Source of the DNA: Phycisphaerae bacterium
GTDB lineage: Bacteria; Planctomycetota; Phycisphaerae; Phycisphaerales; SM1A02
Direction of reading: 5' to 3'
Assembly: GCA_002683195.1 (NCBI GenBank)
Contig: NYSW01000086.1
Coordinates: forward strand, 1-5,778
DNA: 5,778 nt
The notes under the pieces were generated by a model. That model had not been told where the DNA came from. It was given only the letters and a program-made list of their open reading frames with translations, and searched no databases. The translations under genes were made by a program, and so were the position numbers. This document shows, in pieces, positions 1-5,778 of this stretch. Within the stretch, counting starts at the first letter, position 1, and every line of letters starts with the position of its first letter.

Positions 1-1
1 G

Positions 2-1255
2 GAAATCGTGCGGGCGATGATGTCGCTGCTCGCCGCGAGTCTCGCTCGCGGGCACAGCGGTGTTCGTCCCCTGCTGGTGGATCGCCTCGCCGACATGCTC
101 CGGCTGGACCTCATCCCCATCGTGCCCAGTCGCGGATCGGTCGGCGCTTCGGGTGATCTCGCGCCGCTCGCCCATCTGGCCTGCGGTCTGATCGGTGAAG
201 GGTCGATCCTCTGGCACGATCGACCGGCCCCTCCAGCCATCGCCTTCCGAGCGGCGGGACTCGAGCCGATTCGACTCCAGGCGAAGGAAGGCCTGGCCCT
301 GCTCAACGGCACCCATCTGATGGCGGCGTGCGGAGTCATCGCCCTGACCAGATTCGACCGAATCCTCGAAGCCGGGATGGTGGCGGCGGCCATGAGTGTC
401 GACGGCTGCCGGGCCAGCCACGGTCCCTTGGAACCCGAGATCCATGAAGTCCGGTGCCAGCCGGGCCAGATCGCGGTCGCGTCCAAGCTTCGAACCCTGC
501 TCGAAGGATCGACCATCGTCGAAGCCCATCGAGAAAACGACCCCCGAGTGCAGGATCCGTATTCACTGCGGGCGATCCCCCAGGTGCTCGGGGCCGTGGT
601 CGACGCGGCCGCGGCCGTTCGCCGGGTGGTCTCCGACGAACTCGGCGCGGTCACCGACAATCCCCTCGTCTTCGGGGCGGAGAATCCGGATCAGGAAGTC
701 CGCATCCTTTCGGGCGGCAACTTCCACGGAATGCCCCTGGCCATTCATCTCGATCTGCTGCGGATCGCGATGACCCACGTCGCGGGGATCTCGGAACGAC
801 GAACCTTCTGGGTGCTGAGCGGTCACGACGTTCATAATCCGGTGACCCCCTACCTCGCCGAGGATCCGGGCCTCCAGAGCGGGCTGATGATCGCCCAATA
901 CACGGCGGCGGCCTGCACCAACGAACTGCAGACCCTGGCGAACCCCGCCAGCGTGGCCAACATCTCCACCAGCGCGGGCATCGAGGATTACAACTCGATG
1001 GGCGCCACATCGGGGCTGCTGGCCCTGCGATCGATGGAACTCCTCCGCAGCGTGATCGCCATCGAACTCCTGGTCATGGCCCAGGCCCTGGAACACCAGC
1101 GTCCGAATACCAGTGGTCACGCGATCGAAGCCGCCCACGCTCGGATTCGAGCGGTGGTTCCGGCTCTCACCGAAGATCGGACTCCAGCCCCTGACATCAA
1201 GGCCGTCGAGCGACTGATCGAATCCGGAGAAATAGGCGGACCGAACCCCGAATGA
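2..1255 (+). CDS. hutH: Histidine ammonia-lyase (HutH), 5'-truncated by window edge
   Basis: Cytosolic enzyme that deaminates L-histidine to trans-urocanate and ammonia, the first step of histidine catabolism. The gene is open through the left edge: codons before the GTG at 8 read E-I in frame, and the Ala-Ser-Gly that cyclises to the MIO cofactor (146-154) falls at residue 47 counted from that GTG, against 142 in Pseudomonas putida HutH. About 95 N-terminal residues are therefore missing, including the counterparts of Tyr53 and His83, and the GTG at 8 is not the true start. From the MIO triad to the C-terminus is 368 residues, as in P. putida. Counting from the GTG, conserved residues include Asn100 (LLNGTH), Gln182, Tyr185 and Arg188 (VQDPYSLR), the GGNFH loop (236-240) and Glu326 (GIEDYNSMG), matching Asn195, Gln277, Tyr280, Arg283, Phe329 and Glu414. 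The Glu argues for histidine rather than phenylalanine or tyrosine as substrate, and hutU lies 70 bases downstream. Some active-site flanks are non-canonical (see findings). Confidence 0.93.
   Translation, partial: EIVRAMMSLLAASLARGHSGVRPLLVDRLADMLRLDLIPIVPSRGSVGASGDLAPLAHLACGLIGEGSILWHDRPAPPAIAFRAAGLEPIRLQAKEGLALLNGTHLMAACGVIALTRFDRILEAGMVAAAMSVDGCRASHGPLEPEIHEVRCQPGQIAVASKLRTLLEGSTIVEAHRENDPRVQDPYSLRAIPQVLGAVVDAAAAVRRVVSDELGAVTDNPLVFGAENPDQEVRILSGGNFHGMPLAIHLDLLRIAMTHVAGISERRTFWVLSGHDVHNPVTPYLAEDPGLQSGLMIAQYTAAACTNELQTLANPASVANISTSAGIEDYNSMGATSGLLALRSMELLRSVIAIELLVMAQALEHQRPNTSGHAIEAAHARIRAVVPALTEDRTPAPDIKAVERLIESGEIGGPNPE
146..154 (+). other. MIO cofactor triad (Ala-Ser-Gly) of HutH
   Basis: These three codons (GCT TCG GGT) encode the Ala-Ser-Gly inside [14 protein letters not shown]. 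In the aromatic amino acid ammonia-lyase and aminomutase family this triad cyclises autocatalytically into the electrophilic methylidene-imidazolone prosthetic group. Its presence implies a catalytically competent enzyme. The assignment rests on the conserved surrounding motif. Confidence 0.92.
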
Positions 1256-1260
1256 CGGGG
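1246..1260 (+). other. Small GC hairpin spanning the hutH stop codon
   Basis: CCCCG (1246-1250) and CGGGG (1256-1260) can pair as a perfect 5-bp stem around the 5-base loop AATGA, which contains the hutH TGA (1253-1255). No T-run follows, so it is not a convincing intrinsic terminator. It could influence mRNA stability or relative hutH/hutU expression, but a stem this short is also easily expected by chance in GC-rich DNA. Confidence 0.3.
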
Positions 1261-1308
1261 CGGGACCACTAGGCTTGAATTTCGTTTCGTTCCTGAATGC
1301 ATCCTTGC

Positions 1309-1313
1309 GAGAG
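1309..1313 (+). promoter_or_regulatory. Weak ribosome-binding site of hutU
   Basis: GAGAG lies 12 bases before the ATG at 1326. It is a partial Shine-Dalgarno match with slightly long spacing, and the best purine run in the hutH-hutU gap. It supports the ATG at 1326 over the upstream TTG at 1275, but only weakly. Confidence 0.4.
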
Positions 1314-1325
1314 AATCACGTTCCC

Positions 1326-2993
1326 ATGCACACCGCCGCCGAAAACCGAGTGATCACCGCCCCCCGGGGCGCCGAGAAGACCTGTCGCACCTGGGCCGCC
1401 GAAGGCGCCATGCGGATGCTCATGAACAATCTCGACCCCGAGGTCGCCGAACACCCCGAAAAACTGGTGGTCTACGGCGGCCGCGGCCAGGCCGCCCGCG
1501 ACTGGCCGGCGTTCGATGCGATCGTCTCCACCCTCCAGCGACTCGACGTCGACGAGACCCTGCTGGTCCAGAGCGGCAAGCCGGTCGGCGTGATCCGCAC
1601 CCACGAAGACGCTCCGCGGGTCATCATCGCCAACTCGAACCTGGTCCCCCACTGGGCCACTCAGGGCCATTTCGATGATCTCGCCGACAAGGGCCTGATG
1701 ATGTACGGCCAGATGACCGCGGGGTCATGGATCTACATCGGGACTCAGGGCATCCTTCAAGGGACGTACGAGACGTTCGCGGAATGCGGACGGCAGCACT
1801 TCGGCGGTTCGCTCGCCGGCACCCTCAGCGTCACCGGAGGCTGTGGCGGCATGGGCGGGGCTCAACCGCTCGCAGTCACCATGGCGGAAGGAACCTGCCT
1901 CATCGCCGACGTCCAGAGGGATCGCCTCGAGAAGAGAGTCCACGATCGCTACCTCGATGAGATCCACGACGATCTCGACGCCGCGATCGACCGAGCCATC
2001 GAACTCAAGACCGCTCGCAAGGCGATCTCCGTCGGGTGGCCGGGAAACATCATCGATCTTCTTCGTCGCCTCGAAGAACGCAACATCATCCCCGAAGTGC
2101 TGACCGACCAGACCTCCGCCCACGACCCCCTCGAAGGGTATTACCCGGTCGACATGACCCGGGAGGAAGCCGAGGTTCTTCGGGAGTCGGATCCCACCGA
2201 GTACCAGCAACTCTCCGTCGACTCGATGGAGGAGCACGTCCGGATCATGGTCCGGCTGCAGGAACGAGGGGCGAGGACCTTCGACTACGGCAACAACATC
2301 CGGCAGCGGGCCCTCGACAACGGCTTCGCCAACGCCTTCGCCTTCCCCGGCTTCGTACCCGCCTACATCCGACCCCAGTTCTGCCTGGGCCGCGGACCTT
2401 TCCGGTGGGCGGCGCTCTCCGGCGACCCCAAGGACATCGAGACCACCGACAAAGCCCTGATGGAGCTCTTCCCCGACGACGTGGGCCTGCATCGCTGGTT
2501 GAACATGGCCGCGGACCGGGTCGCGTTCCAGGGACTTCCGTGCCGCATCTGCTGGCTGGGTCTGGGCGAGCGAGACAAGGCCGGTGTCCTCTTCAACGAA
2601 CTCGTCCGGGACGGCAAGGTCTCCGCCCCGATCGTGATCGGCCGAGACCACCTCGACTGTGGCAGCGTGGCCAGCCCGAATCGCGAGACCGAGGCCATGA
2701 AGGACGGCACCGACGCGGTCAGCGACTGGCCGCTGTTGAACTTCGCGGCGAACATCGCCAGCGGCGCCAGCTGGGTGAGTTTCCATCACGGCGGGGGCGT
2801 GGGCATCGGCTTCAGTCAGCACGCCGGGCAGGTGATCGTCGCGGACGGTACCGACGCCGCGGCGAAGCGGCTTTCCCGGGTCCTCACCAACGATCCGATG
2901 ATGGGCGTGTTCCGCCACGCCGACGCGGGCTACGACGAGGCACGCGACTGTGCGAACCGGCTCGACGTGGACATCCCCGCCCGCGACTGGTGA
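1326..2993 (+). CDS. hutU: Urocanate hydratase (HutU), complete
   Basis: Cytosolic NAD+-dependent enzyme (urocanase) that adds water to trans-urocanate to give 4-imidazolone-5-propionate, the second step of histidine catabolism. The 555-residue product has the family's usual length. Conserved blocks run end to end: the N-terminal APRG and [12 protein letters not shown] segments, [44 protein letters not shown], the glycine-rich NAD+ loop (residues 171-178), the GPFRW-ALSGDP segment (about 357-367), the [13 protein letters not shown] segment with Cys409 (equivalent to Cys410 of the P. putida enzyme), and [17 protein letters not shown] near the C-terminus. The ATG at 1326 is preferred because family similarity begins about 10 residues after it; an in-frame TTG at 1275 would add 17 residues unlike the family. 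A weak GAGAG ribosome-binding site lies at 1309-1313. It sits 70 bases after hutH and is probably co-transcribed. Two positions carry Cys where Leu and Ala are usual (Cys173, Cys406). Confidence 0.96.
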   Translation: MHTAAENRVITAPRGAEKTCRTWAAEGAMRMLMNNLDPEVAEHPEKLVVYGGRGQAARDWPAFDAIVSTLQRLDVDETLLVQSGKPVGVIRTHEDAPRVIIANSNLVPHWATQGHFDDLADKGLMMYGQMTAGSWIYIGTQGILQGTYETFAECGRQHFGGSLAGTLSVTGGCGGMGGAQPLAVTMAEGTCLIADVQRDRLEKRVHDRYLDEIHDDLDAAIDRAIELKTARKAISVGWPGNIIDLLRRLEERNIIPEVLTDQTSAHDPLEGYYPVDMTREEAEVLRESDPTEYQQLSVDSMEEHVRIMVRLQERGARTFDYGNNIRQRALDNGFANAFAFPGFVPAYIRPQFCLGRGPFRWAALSGDPKDIETTDKALMELFPDDVGLHRWLNMAADRVAFQGLPCRICWLGLGERDKAGVLFNELVRDGKVSAPIVIGRDHLDCGSVASPNRETEAMKDGTDAVSDWPLLNFAANIASGASWVSFHHGGGVGIGFSQHAGQVIVADGTDAAAKRLSRVLTNDPMMGVFRHADAGYDEARDCANRLDVDIPARDW

Positions 2994-2999
2994 TGAACG

Positions 3000-3031
3000 C
3001 GTGCCGGGCCCGTGGCCTGGTGTCCGGTACG
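3000..3031 (+). other. Imperfect hairpin just after hutU
   Basis: CGTGCCGG (3000-3007) pairs with CCGGTACG (3024-3031) as an 8-bp stem containing one G-U wobble, with a 16-base loop. It begins 6 bases after the hutU stop and ends 11 bases before the strong terminator hairpin. It lacks a T-run. It might act as a 3' mRNA stabiliser or simply be chance pairing in GC-rich DNA. Confidence 0.3.
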
Positions 3032-3042
3032 ACCATGAATCA

Positions 3043-3086
3043 AGAGAAGACCTCCGGACCCGCGCTGGGACCCGGAGGTCTTTTCT
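3043..3086. terminator. Strong intrinsic terminator between convergent operons, likely bidirectional
   Basis: AAGACCTCCGG (3047-3057) pairs perfectly with CCGGAGGTCTT (3072-3082). The stem extends outward to 3043 and 3086 through four more pairs, one of them G-U, and inward through CCC/GGG (3059-3061 with 3067-3069) across a small internal loop, closing on the pentaloop GCGCT. On the + strand the stem runs out through TCTTTTCTCGTT, giving the T-rich tract expected of Rho-independent termination after hutU. On the - strand the tract reads TCTTCTCTTGATT, also T-rich but interrupted. It lies 49 bases past the hutU stop and only 3 bases past the Sua5 stop, so it probably ends transcription in both directions. 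Confidence 0.88.
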
Positions 3087-3089
3087 CGT

Positions 3090-4076
3090 TCAGGAGTCGG
3101 CGGTCGCCCGCCGAAGCCGATCATGAATCGCGGCCCAGGCGATGCTTTCGGGTGGCGGCACGATGTCGATCCTCCGGCAACCACCGACATCCGCCGCGTG
3201 CAACGCGGCGTAGAGCAGGCAACCCGCGACTTCGGGATCCTCGGAGAGGTCCAATCGAAACGGATCCCTCGTGCCTTCGGCCGAAGCATCGACGCCGACG
3301 CCGAAGGTGATGACCGCGATGTCCGGCCCCCCCGCCTCGGACGACGGACACAGGCGGCAGTCGGTGGTCGGCGCGTAGTGGCTGGTCGCACTTCCGGGTC
3401 CATCGGCCTGGGACAGGATCTCCGGGGCGTCGACCTCGCACCCGAGGATGCTGGAGATCCGTTCCGCGGAAACGATTCCGGGCCTCAGAATCGAAGGCGT
3501 GCCGCCTCGAAGATCGACCACCGTCGACTCCAGGCCGATTCGACACGGCCCCCCGTCGAGCACCAGAAGATCAAGATCGATGAAGTCCGCCAGAACGTGC
3601 CGGGCTTCCGTGGGTGACAACGAGCCACTGCGATTGGCACTCGGAGCGGAGACCGGCTCGCCGAGGCGATGAATGACCTCCAAGGCCACCGCGTGAGCGG
3701 GAATCCGGATCGCAATCGAATCCCGGCCGCCCGTGGCGATCGATGGGACGTCCGGATGCCGGGGCAGAACGATGGTGATCGGTCCGGGCCAGAGCACGGT
3801 TGCCAGGCGTTCGGCCGGTTCCGTCCACTCCGTGGTGAGCGTTCGAGCCATCGCCACGGTGGATGCGTGGGCGATCAACGGGTTGTCCGCGGGACGGCCC
3901 TTGGCTTCGTAGATCCCCTCGATGGCCGTCGCATCCAGTGTTCGGGCCGCAAGGCCGTACACGGTCTCCGTGGGAATCGCCACGAGACGAGATGCTCTCA
4001 GCCGCACGATGGCATCGGCGATCGACGCCGGTTCAAGCGCGGGCCGAACGATGGCTCCCGGCAGTGGATCGGTCAC
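3090..4076 (-). CDS. L-threonylcarbamoyladenylate synthase, Sua5/YwlC type
   Basis: Cytosolic enzyme that makes threonylcarbamoyl-AMP from L-threonine, bicarbonate and ATP, the first step of the universal t6A37 tRNA modification; TsaD, with partners, then transfers the group to tRNA. From the GTG at 4076 it is 328 residues. The YrdC domain (about 10-205) shows IPTETVYGLA (34-43), KGRPADNPL (59-67), the WPGPIT segment (96-101), SIAIRIP (120-126), SAPSANRSG (143-151), LDGGPCRIGLESTVVDL (173-189) and LRPG (197-200). A linker with SHYAP (232-236) and a C-terminal Sua5 domain (about 250-328) distinguish it from the shorter TsaC form. The GTG is chosen because GGAG at 4084-4087 sits 7 bases upstream and the start lies 4 bases after the preceding gene's stop. 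In-frame ATGs at 4145, 4121 and 4115 would overlap that gene and add residues before the domain. It is probably co-transcribed with, and translationally coupled to, the tolC-like gene. Confidence 0.92.
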   Translation of the reverse strand: MTDPLPGAIVRPALEPASIADAIVRLRASRLVAIPTETVYGLAARTLDATAIEGIYEAKGRPADNPLIAHASTVAMARTLTTEWTEPAERLATVLWPGPITIVLPRHPDVPSIATGGRDSIAIRIPAHAVALEVIHRLGEPVSAPSANRSGSLSPTEARHVLADFIDLDLLVLDGGPCRIGLESTVVDLRGGTPSILRPGIVSAERISSILGCEVDAPEILSQADGPGSATSHYAPTTDCRLCPSSEAGGPDIAVITFGVGVDASAEGTRDPFRLDLSEDPEVAGCLLYAALHAADVGGCRRIDIVPPPESIAWAAIHDRLRRATADS

Positions 4077-4080
4077 GGAA

Positions 4081-5778
4081 TCACTCCGATTCGGAGGTGG
4101 CTTCTGATCCACCATCCGCATCGACCACCACCAGGTCGATCCCACTGGCGTCCAATCCGATGCCGGTCGCCCGGTTCAGATCGGCAATGGCGACGTTGTA
4201 CGCGACCAGCGCCCCGATTTCCTGCAGCTGGGCCTCTCCGAGTCGCTCCTGCCGTTGGAAGAGCAGATTCAGGAACTCCGGCGTCAGTGCCGCGAGGGTT
4301 TCCCGGAGTGCTTCGAGGGCCCGAAGATTCTCCGCCTGGGCAAGCCTGAAGTTCCGAGCCTGTCCCACCAGCGCGTACCCGGCATCGATGTCTCGCACGG
4401 AATTCTTCACGGCGAGAACCGTGTCCTGCACCGCCTGGCGATATCCGATGACCGCACTGGACCGACGAAGGCGTGCCTGCCGGACCACGCTCTCCGCCGC
4501 TCGATTTCCAATCGGCTGGCTGAACTGCAGTCCGACCACGTAGTCGACGAAGTCACCGTCGATGGCCCGTACGCTGGCGCCGTAGTCGGAGGCGAGCCCG
4601 AGCCAGGCCATTTCCGCTCTCAGATCCAGGGCGGGGAGTCGACCATTCCGAGCCACGATCTCCCGAATCGACGCGTCGTCGATTCCGAGAACCGCGGCAT
4701 CGATCGCAGGCGCCCGCCCGAGGGCGGTGGCGATCGAATCCCGGAGATCGAAGGTGAAGGGTGCGTCGATCATGTAGTCCACGGGAACGAGATCGAACTC
4801 CCCGCCGACCGGAAGTTCCGGGTCGTTCACGATGGCCTTGAGGGCATCGGCGGCGAGGCCGACGTCACGTCGGGCCTTGATCCGACGGGTCTTCCGACTC
4901 TCCACCGTGGCGACCGCGTCGGCGTACTGAGCCAACGTGGTGTCGAAGCCCCGGCGATTGTCCAGGATGTCCCGGATACGTTCGCCCTCCGCGACCAGCC
5001 ACTGGGCGATCACCAGATCCTGCCGGGCGACCACGAGGTTCCAGTACGCCTGTTCCACCCCGACCACCAGATCGAGAAGCCGCGACTGCAACTGCACCGC
5101 GGCCAGCCGGTCCGCGTTGCGTGCGAGTTGGATGGAGGCGGTGTTGACGTCTTCTCCGAATCCCCGAAGAAGGGGCTGGGAAAGACCGAGGTTGATGGAA
5201 CTCTCGTAGGCCGGATTGAATTTCAGCGGCTGATCGTTGTTCACGTTCTGACGATCGCCGCTGAAGCCCAGTTCCAACGCACCACCACTGGTCAGCGGCT
5301 TCCGGATATCGGTGGTGAACCCCCACTGCGAAACGTTCTGCCCCTGATCGAGGATGAAGGTGTTGCCGATGAGGAGGTCGTTGCCGGGCTGGTCGAGTCG
5401 GGCGAAGTTGGTGCCCGCCCCGAGGACCGCATCGAAGGCGGCTTCGGCCCGGACGATTTCGGCCGCGCTGACCGCCTGTTCGATTCGACTGCGCTGAATC
5501 CCCAGATTGTGGACCACGGCATTTCGAATCGCGTCGCCGAGGGAGATCGAGACCGTTTCGAGGGTTTTCCCGTCCAGCCCGGACCCCAGGTCGAGGCTTG
5601 CACCGGCAGCCGACCGCTGGGGGCCCAGCGCATCCAACTCCTCGAGACGCTCGCTGAATTCGGCGGGAAGTCGATCCACCGACGAGCGGGTGGTCTCGGA
5701 GGTCGAATCGAGGGGCAGATCCCGGAGTTCCCGATCCACCGATGCCCGGACGGACCGTTGAAGATCCGAGACCGTATC
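4081..5778 (-). CDS. TolC-family outer-membrane efflux protein, 5'-truncated by window edge
   Basis: Probable trimeric outer-membrane channel that pairs with an inner-membrane pump (RND, ABC or MFS) and a periplasmic adaptor for drug efflux or type I secretion; the substrate cannot be told. Counting from the in-frame GTG at 5739, 552 residues show two OEP repeats. Repeat 1 has SISLGDAIRNAVVHNLGIQ (64-82), AEAAFDAVL, beta-barrel strands near 138-190 ending in LSQPLLRGFG (186-195), and a long helical hairpin at about 198-300. Repeat 2 begins near 331 (SIATALGRAPAIDAAV), has RLPALDLRAE (367-376), LQFSQPIGNRAA (404-415), and helices at about 412-525 ending in NVAIADLNRATG. The tail is acidic. The frame stays open from 5739 to the edge (13 codons) and no signal peptide is visible, so the true start, which should carry a signal or lipoprotein sequence, lies outside. 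Its pump or adaptor genes may be further upstream. It is followed after 4 bases by the Sua5 gene. Confidence 0.9.
   Translation of the reverse strand, partial: DTVSDLQRSVRASVDRELRDLPLDSTSETTRSSVDRLPAEFSERLEELDALGPQRSAAGASLDLGSGLDGKTLETVSISLGDAIRNAVVHNLGIQRSRIEQAVSAAEIVRAEAAFDAVLGAGTNFARLDQPGNDLLIGNTFILDQGQNVSQWGFTTDIRKPLTSGGALELGFSGDRQNVNNDQPLKFNPAYESSINLGLSQPLLRGFGEDVNTASIQLARNADRLAAVQLQSRLLDLVVGVEQAYWNLVVARQDLVIAQWLVAEGERIRDILDNRRGFDTTLAQYADAVATVESRKTRRIKARRDVGLAADALKAIVNDPELPVGGEFDLVPVDYMIDAPFTFDLRDSIATALGRAPAIDAAVLGIDDASIREIVARNGRLPALDLRAEMAWLGLASDYGASVRAIDGDFVDYVVGLQFSQPIGNRAAESVVRQARLRRSSAVIGYRQAVQDTVLAVKNSVRDIDAGYALVGQARNFRLAQAENLRALEALRETLAALTPEFLNLLFQRQERLGEAQLQEIGALVAYNVAIADLNRATGIGLDASGIDLVVVDADGGSEATSESE
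4084..4087 (-). promoter_or_regulatory. Shine-Dalgarno site deciding the Sua5 start
   Basis: On the - strand, GGAG occupies 4087-4084, inside the last codons of the tolC-like gene, followed by 7 bases (containing that gene's TGA) and then GTG at 4076-4074. Spacing and sequence are near ideal. This favours a GTG start and suggests that ribosomes ending on the upstream gene can reinitiate on this one. Confidence 0.7.

Noticed and set aside
563..1138. 191-codon - strand frame inside hutH
   Set aside because: It is antisense to a strongly conserved part of HutH and has no recognisable motif or start context.
1275..1303. Possible sigma70-like promoter for hutU (TTGAAT as a -35 box)
   Set aside because: No convincing -10 box lies at a suitable spacing, and the short gap after hutH fits co-transcription better.
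1275..1325. N-terminal extension of hutU from a TTG start
   Set aside because: The 17 extra residues do not resemble HutU N-termini, no good ribosome-binding site precedes the TTG, and the ATG at 1326 gives the usual 555-residue length.
1725..2918. 397-codon open frame on the - strand, antisense to hutU
   Set aside because: It lies entirely inside hutU, which is conserved along its whole length. The predicted protein is a Val/Gly/Glu-rich composition typical of GC-rich antisense frames and has no recognisable domain.
2036..3310. 424-codon + strand frame overlapping hutU, the terminator and the end of the Sua5 gene
   Set aside because: The translation is extremely Arg/Pro-rich and low in complexity, and it runs through a clear terminator and across two well-supported genes in other frames. 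It is a GC-driven shadow.
4077..4145. Longer Sua5 N-terminus from ATG at 4145, 4121 or 4115
   Set aside because: These starts overlap the end of the tolC-like gene, add residues (Trp-rich, then PPPN) before the YrdC domain, and compete poorly with the GTG at 4076, which has a GGAG site 7 bases upstream.
1..5778. A search by eye for mobile elements, CRISPR arrays, tRNA genes and long repeats
   Set aside because: No transposase or phage-like protein, no regularly spaced repeats, no tRNA-like cloverleaf and no terminal inverted repeats were seen. The four conserved genes and the short gaps between them account for nearly all of the sequence.

Overview
The window is GC-rich (roughly two thirds G+C by eye), almost fully coding, and holds two gene pairs that converge on a shared hairpin terminator. 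The first pair, on the + strand, is the histidine-degradation pair hutH (cut by the left edge) and hutU. The second pair, on the - strand, is an outer-membrane TolC-family efflux protein (cut by the right edge) followed by a Sua5-type L-threonylcarbamoyladenylate synthase.

Layout: 2-1255 is the C-terminal four fifths of histidine ammonia-lyase. A 70-base gap with a small hairpin at the hutH stop leads to hutU (1326-2993, urocanate hydratase, 555 aa, complete). The intergenic stretch 2994-3089 carries one weak hairpin and one strong, probably bidirectional terminator (3043-3086). On the other strand, the tolC-like gene (5778 to 4081) is followed after 4 bases by the Sua5 gene (4076 to 3090), whose GTG start and Shine-Dalgarno sequence are embedded in or next to the end of the tolC-like gene.

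How the genes work together: HutH deaminates L-histidine to trans-urocanate and HutU hydrates urocanate to imidazolone propionate, the first two steps of histidine catabolism. The next enzymes (HutI, and HutG or HutF) are not in the window. The terminator directly after hutU shows that they do not follow it, so they lie upstream or elsewhere. TolC and Sua5 have no obvious shared pathway (export across the outer membrane versus t6A tRNA modification); their tight spacing suggests one transcript.

Organism: a TolC-family outer-membrane protein means a diderm bacterium. The style of the TolC homologue (QPLLRGFG motif, two OEP repeats, a long polar N-terminal lead-in) and the GC-rich sequence suggest a planctomycete-like lineage, possibly Phycisphaerae. 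That is inference from general familiarity and is only moderately likely. I found no mobile element, CRISPR array, tRNA, rRNA or clearly novel system; the region looks like ordinary chromosomal sequence.
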